Shown piece after piece: positions 1 to 11,094 of a DNA stretch of 64,000 nucleotides. Position 1 is the stretch's first letter, and each line of letters begins with the position of its first letter. Origin of the DNA: Sceloporus undulatus (Eukaryota > Chordata > Lepidosauria > Squamata > Phrynosomatidae); the NCBI RefSeq assembly GCF_019175285.1, contig NC_056523.1, positions 289,887,918 through 289,951,917 of the forward strand, read 5' to 3'. The notes beneath the pieces were generated by a model, which saw only the letters and a program-made list of their open reading frames with translations, made no database searches and was not told where the DNA came from. The translations under genes were made by a program, and so were the position numbers.

Positions 1-423
1 TTAAAAAATCAAAGGGAAAAGGTCCCTGATGGAGAGCAGAGGCTTGGCTTGCTGTGCCCCCCTGACCTGCCGTGAATTGACCCCGTCAGTCATCCCCTTT
101 TTGCTTCCTGTCACCCTTTGCCTCCAGATTCCCCTTTTTCCTTCAGCTCTTTCCTCCTCCTCCTCCTCCCCCTCCCCTCCGATGAGGGGAGGAAATGCTC
201 TGACCTCTGCCCGCCCTCTGACTTTAATCCCTCCCTGAATTTGCCCCGATCATGATCAAGGGCAAGTTCATATTTTGCGGAACCCGGGTCTTTTGAGAAA
301 AGACGGATTTTAGCCCAAATCTCGTTAGCCTCAACATGGATTGTGACAGAATCGGCCCAATATGAACTTCACCTGGAAGAATCGGTTTCAAAACCGGTTT
401 AAAAGGTAGTGTGAATGGGCCCT
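1..423 (-). mobile_element. Non-autonomous DNA transposon, family 1, copy A (cut by window edge)
   Basis: Read on the minus strand this starts with gggcccattcacactac at about 420 and then follows the same order of segments as the long copy at 13883-15637: a stretch giving gaagttcatattggg, the gatcatgatcggggcaaatt block, and a purine-rich ggagg region. No coding capacity is seen. It interrupts a CR1 fragment that resumes at about 424, so it is younger than that CR1. The other end lies outside the window. The superfamily is not certain; copy B has TTA on both sides, which would suit PIF/Harbinger. Confidence 0.6.
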
Positions 424-718
424 ATGTAACAGTTACTTTGTTTAGCCCACATTTTACAAACTTGTTTGCAAGAATGTCATAGAGAACCCTGTCAAAGGCC
501 TTACTGAAATCAAGATATACTACAGTATATCCACAGCATTCCCTTCATCTACCAAGCTGGTAATTTTATCAAAGAAAGAGATAAGATTTGTCTGGCATGG
601 CTTCTTTCTCTGAAACCCATGTTGACTTTTTGTGATTATGGAATTGCCTTCTAGATATTCACAGACTCTTTGTTTAATGATCTGCTCTAGAATCTTTCCT
701 GGTATTGGTGCAGATAAG
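424..718 (-). mobile_element. CR1 LINE fragment (reverse transcriptase part)
   Basis: The minus strand encodes a run of CR1 reverse transcriptase (PGKILEQIIKQRVCEYLEG, then [19 protein letters not shown], then [11 protein letters not shown]) that matches residue for residue the CR1 copy at 55.4-57.3 kb. It is a 5'- and 3'-truncated internal piece, broken by the family 1 element to its left. No function remains. Confidence 0.85.
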
Positions 719-734
719 GGGACTAAATCACTGG

Positions 735-1160
735 CAGAAGAGAAAAAAATCTCTGGGCTGTGGTTTAAAGAGACCACTTTCCAAAGTGTTGGAAGTTTGA
801 ATCCCCTGCATTTCGGGAGCTGCTTTTTTTTCACTCCCACAACCAAGTGCCAAGAGGGAAAAACAATGGCACTTGGCTGGCAGGGAGAGGGCAAAGGGGT
901 GGGCATGATCTGCCCCCTGCACATTAACCCCTCCCTCATGGATGCTCCAAATGGGATCATGAGCAAGTTCCCATTGGCGGCACTTCAGTGTTTTGGAAAA
1001 GAAACAAGGAGGAAGGAGACTCAATCTTGAAAAAAACAGGTTAAGGGGGATTTGTGCCAGCCTGCCTTGAATTTGGGGTGGGAAAAACCAGCAAAAGTAT
1101 GAACACCCTCCTTTTAAACCAATTTGTAAACCAGTTTATAAAGTAGTGTGAATGGCTCCT
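735..1160 (-). mobile_element. Probable second copy of a family 1-related DNA transposon
   Basis: The right edge reads, on the minus strand, ggagccattcacactac, the same terminal motif as family 1, followed by a run of alternating 'aaactggttt' words also seen in copy A. The left edge is unclear and was set where CR1 similarity stops. Non-coding; small open frames here are chance frames. Confidence 0.4.
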
Positions 1161-1291
1161 AAGCAGAAAACTTTACAAAATTGATCTTGTGTTTGAACTA
1201 TTCTGACCACAAGATGGGGCTATCAGACAGTCACTTCTGCATCTCCCAGGAATAAGTTGGTTTGAATGCTTTGGGCACCAGGAGTGACTTA

Positions 1292-1640
1292 GGGACAGTA
1301 CAGACGGGAGGCTCTGTGCCGTCCCTGTAAGCCCCGTGTCTGTGCTGTAGCATCCACATGCTGCAGCACAGACACACCGCAAAAAAAGAGCTTCCTAGAG
1401 CGGCTTCTTTTTTGCAATGCCGGAAGCAGGAAGGGTCGCCGCCATGACCCCACTTCCTGCCAGTGACGTCTGGTCATTGTACAGTGGTGGTGGCATCATG
1501 GCGGACACCGTATGGATGGCAAGGTGCCATGATGCTAGCACCCATATGTATTAGGGTTTGAGAGCATGCAGTTGCTGCATGATCCCAAACCCTACTATCA
1601 CTGCCACCATGCCACAAAGTGCCCATGTGTACCGGGCCTT
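1292..1640. mobile_element. Non-autonomous DNA transposon, family 2
   Basis: A CpG-rich block that starts with a 'gtacagacggg' word and ends with 'gtgtaccgggcc', weakly inverted ends. The internal 'atggatgg..gtgccatgatg' and 'atatgtattagggtttgaga' words recur in the block at 42640-42955, and related ends occur at 4265-4552 and 7690-8025. It carries no coding region. Family name unknown to me. Confidence 0.45.
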
Positions 1641-1904
1641 CATTTCAGATTAATTGGCCTTTAGCCAGCTTGTATTAGGGCCAGCCCTACCATTAGACAG
1701 ATAGCAGATTTGTGATGTCATGAAATTCCAGTAAATTGTGATATATGTAATTTATTATTATTATTTTGCAGTTGTATTGCAAGAGATGTGGAAGTGTACC
1801 TTTTCTGCCTCATATGCCTAGTTACCTTGGCTGGTAATGAGACTTAAGTGGGTGGGAGGGGTGCCACTCTGCACTTGAGCTGGCTCCAAAGATTTCCTCT
1901 CACA

Positions 1905-2459
1905 GAAATCTTTGATAGCCTATCTGCTTTGGTCAGGCCCCACCTGGAATATTGTGTCCAGTTCTGGGCACCACAATTCAAAAAGGACATTGAGAAACTG
2001 GAGCGTGTCCAAAGGAGGGCGACTAAAATGGTGAAGGGTCTGGAAACCATGTCCTATGAGGAACGACTTATGGAGCTGGGGATGTTTAGCCTGGAGAAAA
2101 AAAGGTTAAGAGGTGATATGATAGCCCTGTTTAAATATTTGAAGGGATGTCATATTAAGGAGGGAGCAAGCTTGTTTTCTGCTGCTCCAGAGACTAGGAC
2201 CCGGAGCAATGGATGCAAGCTGCAGGAAAAGAGATTCCACCTCAACATTAGGAGGAACTTCCTGACAGTAAGAGCTGTTCGACAGTGGAACACACTCCCT
2301 CGGAGTGTAGTGGAGTCTCCTTCTTTGGAGGTCTTTATGCAGAGGTTGGATGGCCATCTGTTAGGGATGCTTTGATTGAGAATTCCTGCATGGCAGGGGG
2401 TTGGACTGGATGGCCCTTGCAGTCTCTTCCAACTCTATGATTCTCTGATTCTATGATCC
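1905..2459 (+). mobile_element. CR1 LINE, 5'-truncated 3' end
   Basis: Encodes the C-terminal part of CR1 ORF2: [57 protein letters not shown] and the terminal DGHLLGML, then a stop. It ends in the CR1-type 3' tail of repeated 'gattctatgat' words, with no poly(A). The same C-terminus is found at 57.98-58.43 kb. The 5' truncation is typical of this family. Confidence 0.92.
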
Positions 2460-2479
2460 AGTAGTTCATGTTTACTGCT

Positions 2480-2830
2480 GTGGGATCATTGCTGTTCTAC
2501 ATGGTTGGCTAATGACTACAGATCCCAGCAGACCAGAAGCACAGTCAGCAGTGAGGGATACTGGAAGTTGCATTTCAGCAGCTTCTGGAGGGCTGCATGA
2601 TTCTCATTCCTCATGTACATAAGTAATGATATAAAGTTTGTGGACTAGAGTCCAGTTCATTAGTGGCAGATACAAAGGATGAAGAACAGGGAGAAGGAAG
2701 GTTGTATGGCCCTTTACATGCTGTTGGGACTGCAACTCTCATCAGCTGTAACTAGCATAACCAGTGGTGAAAGATGTTGGAAGTTACACCTCAACAACAT
2801 TTGGAACACAACTCCCATCTCTGTACAGAG
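2480..2830. repeat. Degenerate dispersed repeat fragments ('acaactcccatc' type)
   Basis: Two stretches carry degenerate, partly inverted 'ggactgcaactctcatcagc' and 'gttggaagttacacctcaac' words. Similar words recur at about 18650-18770, 30050-30140, 33850-33970 and 34300-34400. They look like relics of one short dispersed repeat; the edges and the family are not resolved. Confidence 0.35.
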
Positions 2831-3108
2831 GAAACCACAAAAACAGTAGGGTTAAATGGCCATGAAAGCATTATCACCTATGGATAGTAACTTGACTCAG
2901 GACCATTTGCATTACAGAATTATAGTGTTATGGTTCCATTTTAGCTGGCATGACAGCATCTCGTGGAAACTGGAGTTTGTAGTTAGCGAGGCACTGAGCT
3001 CTCTGGTTGAGGATTCAAAATGTCCCTCCCTAAATTCTCGATCCTGGAGGTCCTTAGGATGTTGCCATGATAGTTAAATTGGAATCATATTACTATAACT
3101 GTCTTTGG

Positions 3109-3333
3109 TCCAAAACACACTGCAAAAATAATCCAGTTTAAGACCACTTTACCTGTCCCGGCTCAGTGCTTGGGAATCTTGGGAACTGTAGTTTATTGTG
3201 GCCCCAGAGCTCTCTGACAGAGAAGACTAAATGTCTTGCAAAACATTTTTTTACAATTTCCAGAATTCCCCAGCATTGAGCCAAGGCAGTTAAAGTGGTC
3301 TCAAATGGGATTATTTCTGAAGTGTGTTTTGGA
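3109..3333. mobile_element. Foldback MITE, copy F1
   Basis: A whole-length imperfect palindrome: it begins tccaaaacacactgcaaaaa and ends with the complement, ttctgaagtgtgttttgga. Each arm carries a 'ctcagtgcttgggaatc' / 'ccagcattgagcc' block and a 'gggaactgtagttt'-like core. Three more copies lie at 41217, 42959 and 46667 with the same layout. Non-coding, so it must be moved by another element's transposase. Confidence 0.8.
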
Positions 3334-3339
3334 ACTTTG

Positions 3340-3828
3340 AACACCTTTAATGTTCAAGGTGCAGGGGCAGCATGGCAGAGCAGCATTGTTTCAGTTAGTT
3401 TGCAATCCTGCCTTTAATTTTGTTTCATTTTTTAAAATATCCTCTCTCTTGTCTAGAAAGCTGAAGGTAGCTTGAATAGTTTTTGGCTCCCTGAAGTTTT
3501 AAAATTAGAGCTTTAAACAGAGCTTGAAGAGGACACCTAGGTAGTAGTTCCAAGTCAGAAGCTTCAACTGAACTATCAAAATATTGCATAATTGAGACAG
3601 TTGTCTTATGCAATATCACAGCAAAATTTACAAACTACATAATTAACAAGAGAAACTAAATTAGAGGTAACCCACAAGTAATGAATTGTCTAGAATGATG
3701 CTGTATAGAATTTAAAAGTAATTTTTGTGAAATACTGGCTATAATCAAGTTGGTCAGCAGATGGTGCAATGCCTTCTTTTTTTGTAAAGCAGATTATGCC
3801 TCACCTCTTATTATAGCCTTCTTTTATC
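3340..3828. other. No gene or repeat recognised
   Basis: AT-rich DNA with no coding similarity and no recognisable repeat edges. Short open frames on either strand have no features of real genes. Confidence 0.5.
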
Positions 3829-4112
3829 CTTAATTCCAAAAGCCAAAGTGCTCCAAAATCCAAAAGTGTCCACATGGGTGGCTGAGATAATGACACCTTT
3901 GCTTTCTGATGGTTAAAGTTACACAAACTTTGTTCTATAGTATCTATAGAATTACCTTCAGGCTACGTGTATGAAATATATATGAAACATTTTGTGTTTA
4001 GACTGGGTCCTATCTCCAAGATATCTCATTATGTAAATGCAATCATTCCAACACCGCCCCCCCCCCCAAAAAAAACCAAGCATTTCAGATAAGGGATATT
4101 CAACCTGTATCT
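3829..4112. mobile_element. Tc1/mariner-type MITE relic, 'ggatactcaacctg' family
   Basis: Contains 'caaaatccaaaagtgtccac', 'gggtggctgagataatgaca' and ends with 'aagcatttcagataaggg' and 'attcaacctgt'. The copy at 28615-29000 has the same blocks in the same order and orientation. The 'ataagggatactcaacctgt' word is typical of Tigger-like pogo-group MITEs known from other vertebrates. A C/A homopolymer (4058-4076) interrupts it. Confidence 0.55.
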
Positions 4113-4264
4113 TTCTTTGTAATTCTCTTTTTAAAGTACATACACTTGAAACAACATTTATCTCTGCTTCCTCCTACCCCACCCCACCACGCATCTACTC
4201 TCTAGAGATCTTAGAGTTTTTAGGTAGCTTAAGTCATTTGGGTGACTGATGATTAAAGGGAACT

Positions 4265-4552
4265 AGGGGACTATACAGACCACCACTTTACTGGCTGGAT
4301 TGGGGCCGTGGCAACCTCACGTCACAGCCCCATTCAAGCCTTTGGAGAGCGCAAAAAGGAACCACAAAAAGTTTTATGATACCTCTTTGGTACTGCATCA
4401 TGTGGATGCAGCACTGGAGGGGTGTCATGATGGTGTGCGCCATGTGGACCGGCACCCTGGGGCTGGGGTTAGGGCATCCACTGTGTGGACGCTGCACCCT
4501 AACTCTGCCCACAGGCCGGCACAAAGTGCTGGTCTGTATAGGGCCATAGTCC
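4265..4552. mobile_element. Non-autonomous DNA transposon, family 2, short copy
   Basis: Ends are inverted: the left begins gactatacagaccaccactt and the right ends with the near-complement, aaagtgctggtctgtatagg. The middle is CpG-rich and has 'gatgtgg..gccatgtggacc' words like those of the 1292 and 42640 copies. No coding capacity. Confidence 0.6.
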
Positions 4553-4685
4553 TGGTGGGCATGTCTTTCTTTTCACATCCTCACACTCCTCACCCTGAGA
4601 AAGGGATTTTTCATTAATATGGGAAAAGGAGTGTATGGAAGAGGGAGGCATCTCCTTCTTTCCTCCCACATTTTACCTCTTCTTA

Positions 4686-5085
4686 GGCCCTATTCAGATG
4701 GTGAAAGTAATCCAGGGTGAATCTGGGTTGAATCTCTGTTGTTCACATACATCCTGAATGCACCCGATTAAGAGGGATTTGGGGGAGGGGAGGAGCTGTC
4801 AAAAACCCCATGTAACCCATGCTAATCAATACCAGTTTTTCCCCTGAGTTTTTTTTAAATATTCGCATTGTCGGCAGTGCGAATAACCAATGTGAATAAA
4901 CCTGGGATAATTCAGGATTAAACTCTGCATGCCTTGAACATTAATTCAAGTACTTGCACTGAACTCCCAGAAATGTGAATAGATGGAATAGATGCAGTTC
5001 CATAGTGTGAATAACAAAACTGGAATTCGTGAGTGAGGTCATTTGCATCGTTCCTCTAAAAAAAATCTGAATGACCCCTAAATTT
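4686..5085. mobile_element. Non-autonomous DNA transposon, family 3, copy 1
   Basis: Begins with ggccctattcagatggtgaa and ends with 'ctgaatgacccc', inverted ends like those of family 1. Inside are 'gaatctctgttgttcacata' and 'cctgaatgcacccgatta'. The same blocks, in the same order, recur at 20204-20785. Non-coding. Confidence 0.6.
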
Positions 5086-5857
5086 GTTTCTCTCAGTGCA
5101 CCACCTCAGGATGGTAAGGCAGAAAATTCAGGAGGGAGTACTATAAATGTAAGGCATACTCTCTGAAATGTACTCTTGCACTAACACACATAGACATTTA
5201 CTTTATATGTGAACAAGGCAGAGAGATATAAACAACAGTCCTACCTTATATGCTTTGTCTCTGAGAGACAGAGCCTTCCTACATACAGGCTCATATAAAT
5301 CAAATAATGAACAAAGCAATTAGTTTGTTACTGCTCTTTGGTGGTTTTTTCTAATCAAATGTCTAAGCAGGCTGATTTACTTTTTTAATAATAGGACCAG
5401 TCTTGTTCCCACTCATATGTGTTTTTATGTGACATCATATTATCTTACCAATGAAGGAAATGTCCTCTATTGCAAAAAGCCATCATTAACCATTTGAGAA
5501 ATAGTAATTTGTTAGAATCAACTCTGTGTGTTTTTTTTTTTGGGGGGGGGCAGGTGTGAGAAAGCAGGATTAAGTTGTGTAAATGAATTATTGAGGGTGT
5601 GATAGTAGATGATAGCATTACATTCTGATTATATTAAGAGCATCATTAAAAAATTATGACTTGGCAAAAGAAAAGGGGGGGGGAAAAGAATGGTTTCACT
5701 ATTGTGAAAACAAACTAAATAAAATTAGAAAGACTTTAATTACCTGGCTGTGATGTATTTCATACTCAGCATATCAGACTGTTTAAGTGACAATATCATT
5801 GCAGCTCCAGAGTTTTGGACATATAATAAAGGCTCAATTTCTGCAATTTTTCATTTA
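5086..5857. other. No gene or repeat recognised
   Basis: AT-rich DNA with a T/G homopolymer pair near 5531-5550. Nothing coding is seen and no repeat edge is clear. Confidence 0.5.
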
Positions 5858-5891
5858 CTTTAAAAGGAGTGGCAAATTAGCCACTCCTTTT

Positions 5892-6524
5892 TTAAAAACA
5901 ATTTTATTGAATTAAAAACACATTATTAACATACAATTCAAACCGTATTTACATGTAATACATACATACAATACATTACAAATATTTATACATTCACAAC
6001 TTGATAATAAACAATACCCTTGTCCTGTATCTAACCAAACAGACCACTTGGACAACATTTAAAACCAATACAACAAGTAACATAAAAATTGACTTCCTGG
6101 AGTTTACCAATACACTCTTTCTTGTCAGTTTGAGGGTTTTAAAGATAATTTTTCTTCTTCTTTTTTCTGAATAACAAAGGAACTAGCTTACGCCTTTTAT
6201 ATCAAGTTTTCATTTAGAGTTGAAATAACTAAGGCTTTTCCCAAAGATATATCTACAGAGATATGTGTTATAGTAAAGTAAAAATTAAATCCAGAGTTTT
6301 ATATATATTTGTATATATTTATATATATTTTACCCATATTTCTTCATTTCCTCCTTTACATGGATAGATCTTCTGGTATAAAGCACAGAAACATAATGTT
6401 ACTATCAAGAACATTAATAATACAGTCTGTAACAGTAGGTAATTTGTTGCAATTCTAGCCAACTTTAGTCTATATCGCATTTAATATTTTTCTTTAATAT
6501 TATTTAATTTTATTTAATATTAAA
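5892..6524 (-). mobile_element. Probable L1-like 3' end, inserted into a palindrome
   Basis: An AT-rich insert of about 630 bp flanked by a 14-bp direct repeat, tagccactcctttt, at 5878-5891 and 6525-6538. A T-rich start (ttttaaaaacaattttattg) suggests the poly(A) end lies on the left, so the element reads on the minus strand. The insert has no coding similarity I can recognise, as expected for a 3' UTR. A related stretch lies at 25270-25800. Family assignment to L1 is an inference from the tail and target repeat. Confidence 0.6.
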
Positions 6525-6559
6525 TAGCCACTCCTTTTAAAGTAAAGGTAAAACCAGCA

Positions 6560-7575
6560 ATGTGTAGCGATTCTTGAAAATGTAATTTGTTACCTAAAAT
6601 TAGCTGACCTCTTCATATTTAAGGAGCTGGAGGAAAATAAAAAAGAACACTTCTTGAGCTACAGTCTGCATGTTCCTTAGGTTAACTTTTCAGTGTTTTG
6701 TATAGCCAGAACTGTATGTAGACCTGGGTATCTATCTGTCCCAAAAAGGAACATTCCAGTGCCAATATATGTTTGGGAATTATGAATTAGCTCAATGGTA
6801 GTGGTTGGGTTACTGAGCCATGGGATCCAGTCCCTATGTATGCCAAGTCCAGAGACACAAAGAATTCCAGAGGCAGACTTTTAAGTAGTTTAACGTAAAA
6901 AGGGGAATTGAACAATCATCCAATTCATACAACCACACACACTCACAAGGACTAAGAAATTCAAAGGTGTTAAGTTGGAACAGAGAAGGCCAAACTAATG
7001 GAAATACTGCACTTGAATGGAATAGTTGCTCTGCTGGTTACAGGCCCAGAGATAAAAAGAACTCACTTGCTCCCAAGACAAATGGAGATTGGCAAACAAG
7101 AGAGAGGTTTAGCCAAGCAAAGCGGCAGCATGGATGCCTGATACTGGACTAAGTTGGGGAAACAAAGAAAAGTACCAGTAAATATAGGGAAATTTAGCCC
7201 TGGGACAAAATTCAGGGTATAGGAAAAAGTCAAATGTGGGTGCTTCCTTTGAAATGGGTTCCAATCATTTTGAAGTCGGTTTTCGGAGGTAGTATCATTG
7301 GGCTGTGAATGTGATCGATGGAAGCACACTTCTGAAGTCAGACAGATTAGTAGGCAAAGACACCAGGGCCATTGACTCCTTGGCATCTTCTCATGATGGG
7401 CATTTCACACCTCCTCAGAGATGTCTAGAAAAACAGGGCCCATGCAACTCCTATTGCTAGCTTATGCGCAATGTACGAATCCCAGTAATGGTGTCCACAG
7501 TAGGATCATGAAAGGGCAAATTAACCTGCCTTTCTGATATCAAAAGTGGAGGGGTGTAAGAAGGCTAATGTGGTA
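6560..7575. other. Unassigned non-coding stretch, possible old repeat
   Basis: No coding similarity. The part from about 6780 to 7450 resembles a long terminal repeat or other long non-coding repeat only in general style. No second copy and no clear ends are seen, so no element is called. Confidence 0.3.
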
Positions 7576-7689
7576 CAGTCTATATCTGCACTACAATGTT
7601 ATATCAGTTTCATACCACTGTAACTGTCATGGTTCTGCCTCTATAGAAACCTGGGATTTGTAGTTTGGTGAGATAAACTGAATTCTCTA

Positions 7690-8025
7690 CCAGAGAGTTG
7701 GACGACCCCTTGAGATGGGATATCTCATCCTGGCATCGTCCCGCGCATGTGACGAGGGTGTCAAAATGGCGGCGCACTGTACAGATGGGCACTGCCATTT
7801 TGACGCGACGGACGCTTAGCATCTGCACATCGCGGCGCCATAGTGAAGTCACAAGTGCGCCATTGGCGCACTGCGGCATCACAATGGCACCGCAAAAAGA
7901 ACCCACTTTTTGCAGGTTCTTTTTGCTGCGCGGTAGCCGTGCGGTTTGTCCGCTGCAACTTCCTCATGCAGCAAAACAAGGCGTAGGCAGAGCGCCCTTT
8001 TTAGGTGCTCTGTACTGGGCCCAAG
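7690..8025. mobile_element. Non-autonomous DNA transposon, family 2, CpG-rich copy
   Basis: A CpG-rich block with 'tgtcaaaatggcggcgcact' and a hairpin-like pair 'aaaagaacccac...gttctttttgctgcg'; the same 'aaaagaacccgctttt...gggttctttttgg' hairpin occurs in the copy at 42640-42955. It ends with 'gctctgtactgggcc', which parallels the 'gtgtaccgggcc' end at 1640. Left edge uncertain. It adjoins a degenerate foldback piece at about 7576-7690. Confidence 0.5.
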
Positions 8026-8029
8026 ATTG

Positions 8030-9540
8030 TTTTTTCTTTGCATAATTAGCATAATCTCATTCACCCCACTCCTTTTACCATTATGTTAGATTTCTTTTTT
8101 GAAGTTCCTGGGTGTATGAGGGAGTGGTGTTGGGTGGTGGAAAGTAGGTGCTTCTTGCCCCTCCTAGCCTCACCAAAATCCATCTCTGTCTCATTCTCCA
8201 TTTGCTGTCTGCATGTTGATATCACAGGCTGCCTCCACACTTTTTTTAAAGAGTGCATGTACAGAAGCAGAGACATTGCATTGAAATTCTCCAATGATTC
8301 CACACCACAGCTGAATCCTATGAGTGCATGTATGCACAGGTTCAATATCAGCTCAAACTACTGAACTGACATAAGATTCTGAGGTTGACACAAATTGAAC
8401 CCACTTATTTTTAAGTAAATGTTTTAGAACTGCTATAATCAATTTCTGACAAGTATTAGGAAAGATTCCAAAGATAGCAGTTCCCTGGAATAAAATATAT
8501 GTAAATAGCACTCTAGGTTATGACCTTTACTCAGTGGTACACTTATTCAATAATTATAGTGACTTCTGTTTTCTGCATTTTCCTGTTTGAAGTTATGTCG
8601 TAGATCTTCTTGGAGATATCTTCCAAAGGTTTGGAACTCCTATGGCCATACTGTCAGGGACACTTACATCCATCTGTGTGATGTTTCATTGCACTTTCAT
8701 GGATATTTTTAAACAAAGGAGAACTCTTCCTAATGTTTCGCAAACACACGTTGACATATCCCTGCCAAAATGAAAGCAAGACAGCCTCACAAACCATGGT
8801 CAGACTATATCAGACAATAAATAATCTATTGCAGTTTTTGTTATCAGATATTAACTTGAAACTCAATAAGCTCTTACAGTTTCCCATTAGAATTGGTAAG
8901 GTTTTTTCAAGGTCTCAAGAAAGTGGACTTCACCACAACACAATGAGACAGAGATGCCAAGGTCAATCTTGAAGATTTTGGTTTGGTTTTGTTTTTTTTA
9001 ATTTTGGAAATAATATTATTGTTTGTTAATCTTCTTTAAAATGTCTTGATAGATTCCCACAGTTATATCAGTTGATTGCAGCACACTCATAGAACTATTC
9101 CCCAAGACATAGAAATCTGAAACCACCCCAATGCGTATTCTCAGAGAGAAGGAAGAGAGGTGCTCTTGTTTCAGAAAGCAATTCTGAACTAATTCTGTTC
9201 TCTCACTTTTTTTTAATGGATAGAGAGGGGTTGAGTCTTCTCCCTTTCTTTAAGGGTCTGATGTCTGTGCCCTTGTGCACAAATTCTACCATCTTAAACA
9301 AACCCCAGAAGGATATAAACAGAAGATTCTCTTTGCGAAATAATTCTAAGATCTTATATCAGTGTGTCCCTGCAGTTTTGTATTCTGCCACCAGCCAGCA
9401 GTTATCAAGTACCAGGAAGGACCCTGCTGCAGGTATTTATCACGAGGAAAGGAAGGAGGAGAGAGGCAATCCAAATGCAAACCTTGGTCATGGGGAGAAA
9501 GTATGAGGGGGAGCTCCCAGGCAGAGTGCATCCACAATTT
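8030..9540. other. No gene or repeat recognised
   Basis: AT-rich intergenic DNA. The open frames in this stretch are short, overlap on both strands and show no domain, signal peptide or repeat edge. Confidence 0.5.
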
Positions 9541-9544
9541 CCCA

Positions 9545-9930
9545 CCCCTGCAAGTTCATATATCCTCCAACTGTCTCAATTTGGCAGGGGCAGTCTTGAT
9601 TAATTCTCTATCTTCCCACTTTTTCAACTGCTTTTAAAATATCCCTGTTTCCTTCTCTCTCTTCCCGCTTTCCTTCTTTGTTCTCTGCTTACCTCAGCTG
9701 CTGCAAACTTAGTTCAAAATGCAAAGGTTGCACTTAGTTAACTCAGCAGGGGAAAGAGAAGATAAAGGAGTGGAATATTATACTTTCTGGTAGGCTCAGG
9801 CAAAAGCAAAATGCTGCAGCTTCTCCTAGCTTATATGTTTTCCTCCATTAATAACATTTGCCATTTGGATGATATTCTGATGTTGCTTGGCCAGACATAT
9901 CCCAGTTTTCTTCTGTGAAAATGTTGGAAG
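9545..9930 (+). repeat. Dispersed repeat, family 4, copy 1
   Basis: Contains ctgatgttgcttggccagac, 'gctcaggcaaaagcaaaatg' and 'ctgcagcttctcctagctta' in this order. The stretch at 18900-19190 has the same words in the same order and orientation. Copy 1 reaches further 5', with 'cctccaactgtctcaatttg' at about 9565. No coding frame is conserved between copies, so it is a non-coding repeat of unknown class. Confidence 0.6.
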
Positions 9931-9934
9931 TTAT

Positions 9935-10540
9935 GAGCTCAAGGGAGCATGATCTTCATGGTTGAATCACTTACCTCTGCTCCCTTCTCCATTTGTATAT
10001 GACAGCAACAAGTGTCCCTCCAAGGGTTTGATAGCTGCCAGGCAGTGGGAGGCTTCTGGGTGGAGTGCAAGGGCAGGTAAGTAGCCCTTTACACTCCTAT
10101 CCAAACTGGGACTTATGAATGTGCACGCTGCACTTATGAACACATGAGTCACTAATAGGATGACAGTCAAAGGCTTCTCTGCCACATATTCCATTATACA
10201 GAGTCAAGATATATCACTACTGATAGCAGGTGTGGACAAAGTAATTAAAGAGGGCAGAAGGGGTGAACTGTTTTACTGTACACTTCCATTGATTTCAAGC
10301 AGAGATAGGGACGAAATATCATGGAAAACAATACAACAGTAGATGACTATTAAGTCAATTTCTATTAATTAATCCTATAATTCTATTAGCAAGGATGCAG
10401 ATCCTCCTCCCACTGACTATGTATATGGCCCCCAGGGGTTCTGGCTGCAGCATCATCAGCTGTTACCTGCTGGTATTTTAAAGTATTTGACCTTTAAATA
10501 GTCCATCAGAGAACTCAACTGTGCACTTTCCAGACATCTT
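9935..10540. other. No gene or repeat recognised
   Basis: Unique-looking intergenic DNA with no coding similarity. Confidence 0.45.
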
Positions 10541-10545
10541 GCATA

Positions 10546-10760
10546 CTATTATTTATTTTATTTTATTAAAATATTTCTACCCTGCCCTCTGTCCTGAGAT
10601 CTCAGAGTGGCATTCAATTAAAAATACATATAAATCATTTAAAACAATTCTAAGTTTTGTTTAAAAAGCAGAATAATTTAAATAGAATGAAATTAAATAA
10701 ATCACCAGGTAAAAACACCAAAAAAGGCTAAAACAGTTATAACCATGTATATGCACACTT
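10546..10760 (-). repeat. LINE 3'-end type repeat (L2/CR1-like)
   Basis: A T-rich start, 'atatttctaccctgccctct', 'gatctcagagtggcattcaa', then an A-rich stretch with 'aaaacaatt' words. The same frame of words occurs at 32915-33110, 53736-54120 and, on the other strand, near 47115 and 60070. Such stretches are the 3' ends of old non-LTR elements in reptile genomes. The exact family is not resolved. Confidence 0.5.
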
Positions 10761-10764
10761 TAAG

Positions 10765-10947
10765 AAGTATTCGGACCTCTGTATCCACAGACTCTGCATT
10801 CACTGATTCAACCATCCATGTCTTGAAAATATATACTTTTTAAATCCAAAAAGCAAAACTTGATTTTGCTATTTCATCTCAGCATGCATGGATTTTGGTG
10901 TCTGAGGATGAGGATGATCCTGGAGCCATATGTGTATAAATGGCACA
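10765..10947. mobile_element. Tigger-like Tc1/mariner MITE fragment
   Basis: Starts with 'cggacctctgtatccacaga', then 'ttcactgattcaaccatcca', and ends near 'ggattttggtgtctgaggat'. The words match, in inverted order, the two tandem copies at 45236-45655. These correspond to the 'ggccctccatatccatgg' end type of pogo/Tigger MITEs. Confidence 0.55.
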
Positions 10948-11094
10948 TTGTAATATGATTAGGCCCCAAAGGCTTTAATAAAAAAAACATGCTTTAACTC
11001 AGTGCTTAAAAGAGACCAGTCTGTTAGAAGTGCAACAATGCTTAGCATTGAAACAGTTGATGCCTCACAGTGGGCAGTAACAATAGGTTTAGAT

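Noticed and set aside
6780-7450. Solo LTR of an old virus-like element
   Set aside because: No paired ends, no signal order and no second copy could be seen; similarity is only in general style.
7698-8045. Plus-strand frame of 115 codons
   Set aside because: Lies in a CpG-rich family 2 transposon; no domain, and opposite-strand frames are equally open.
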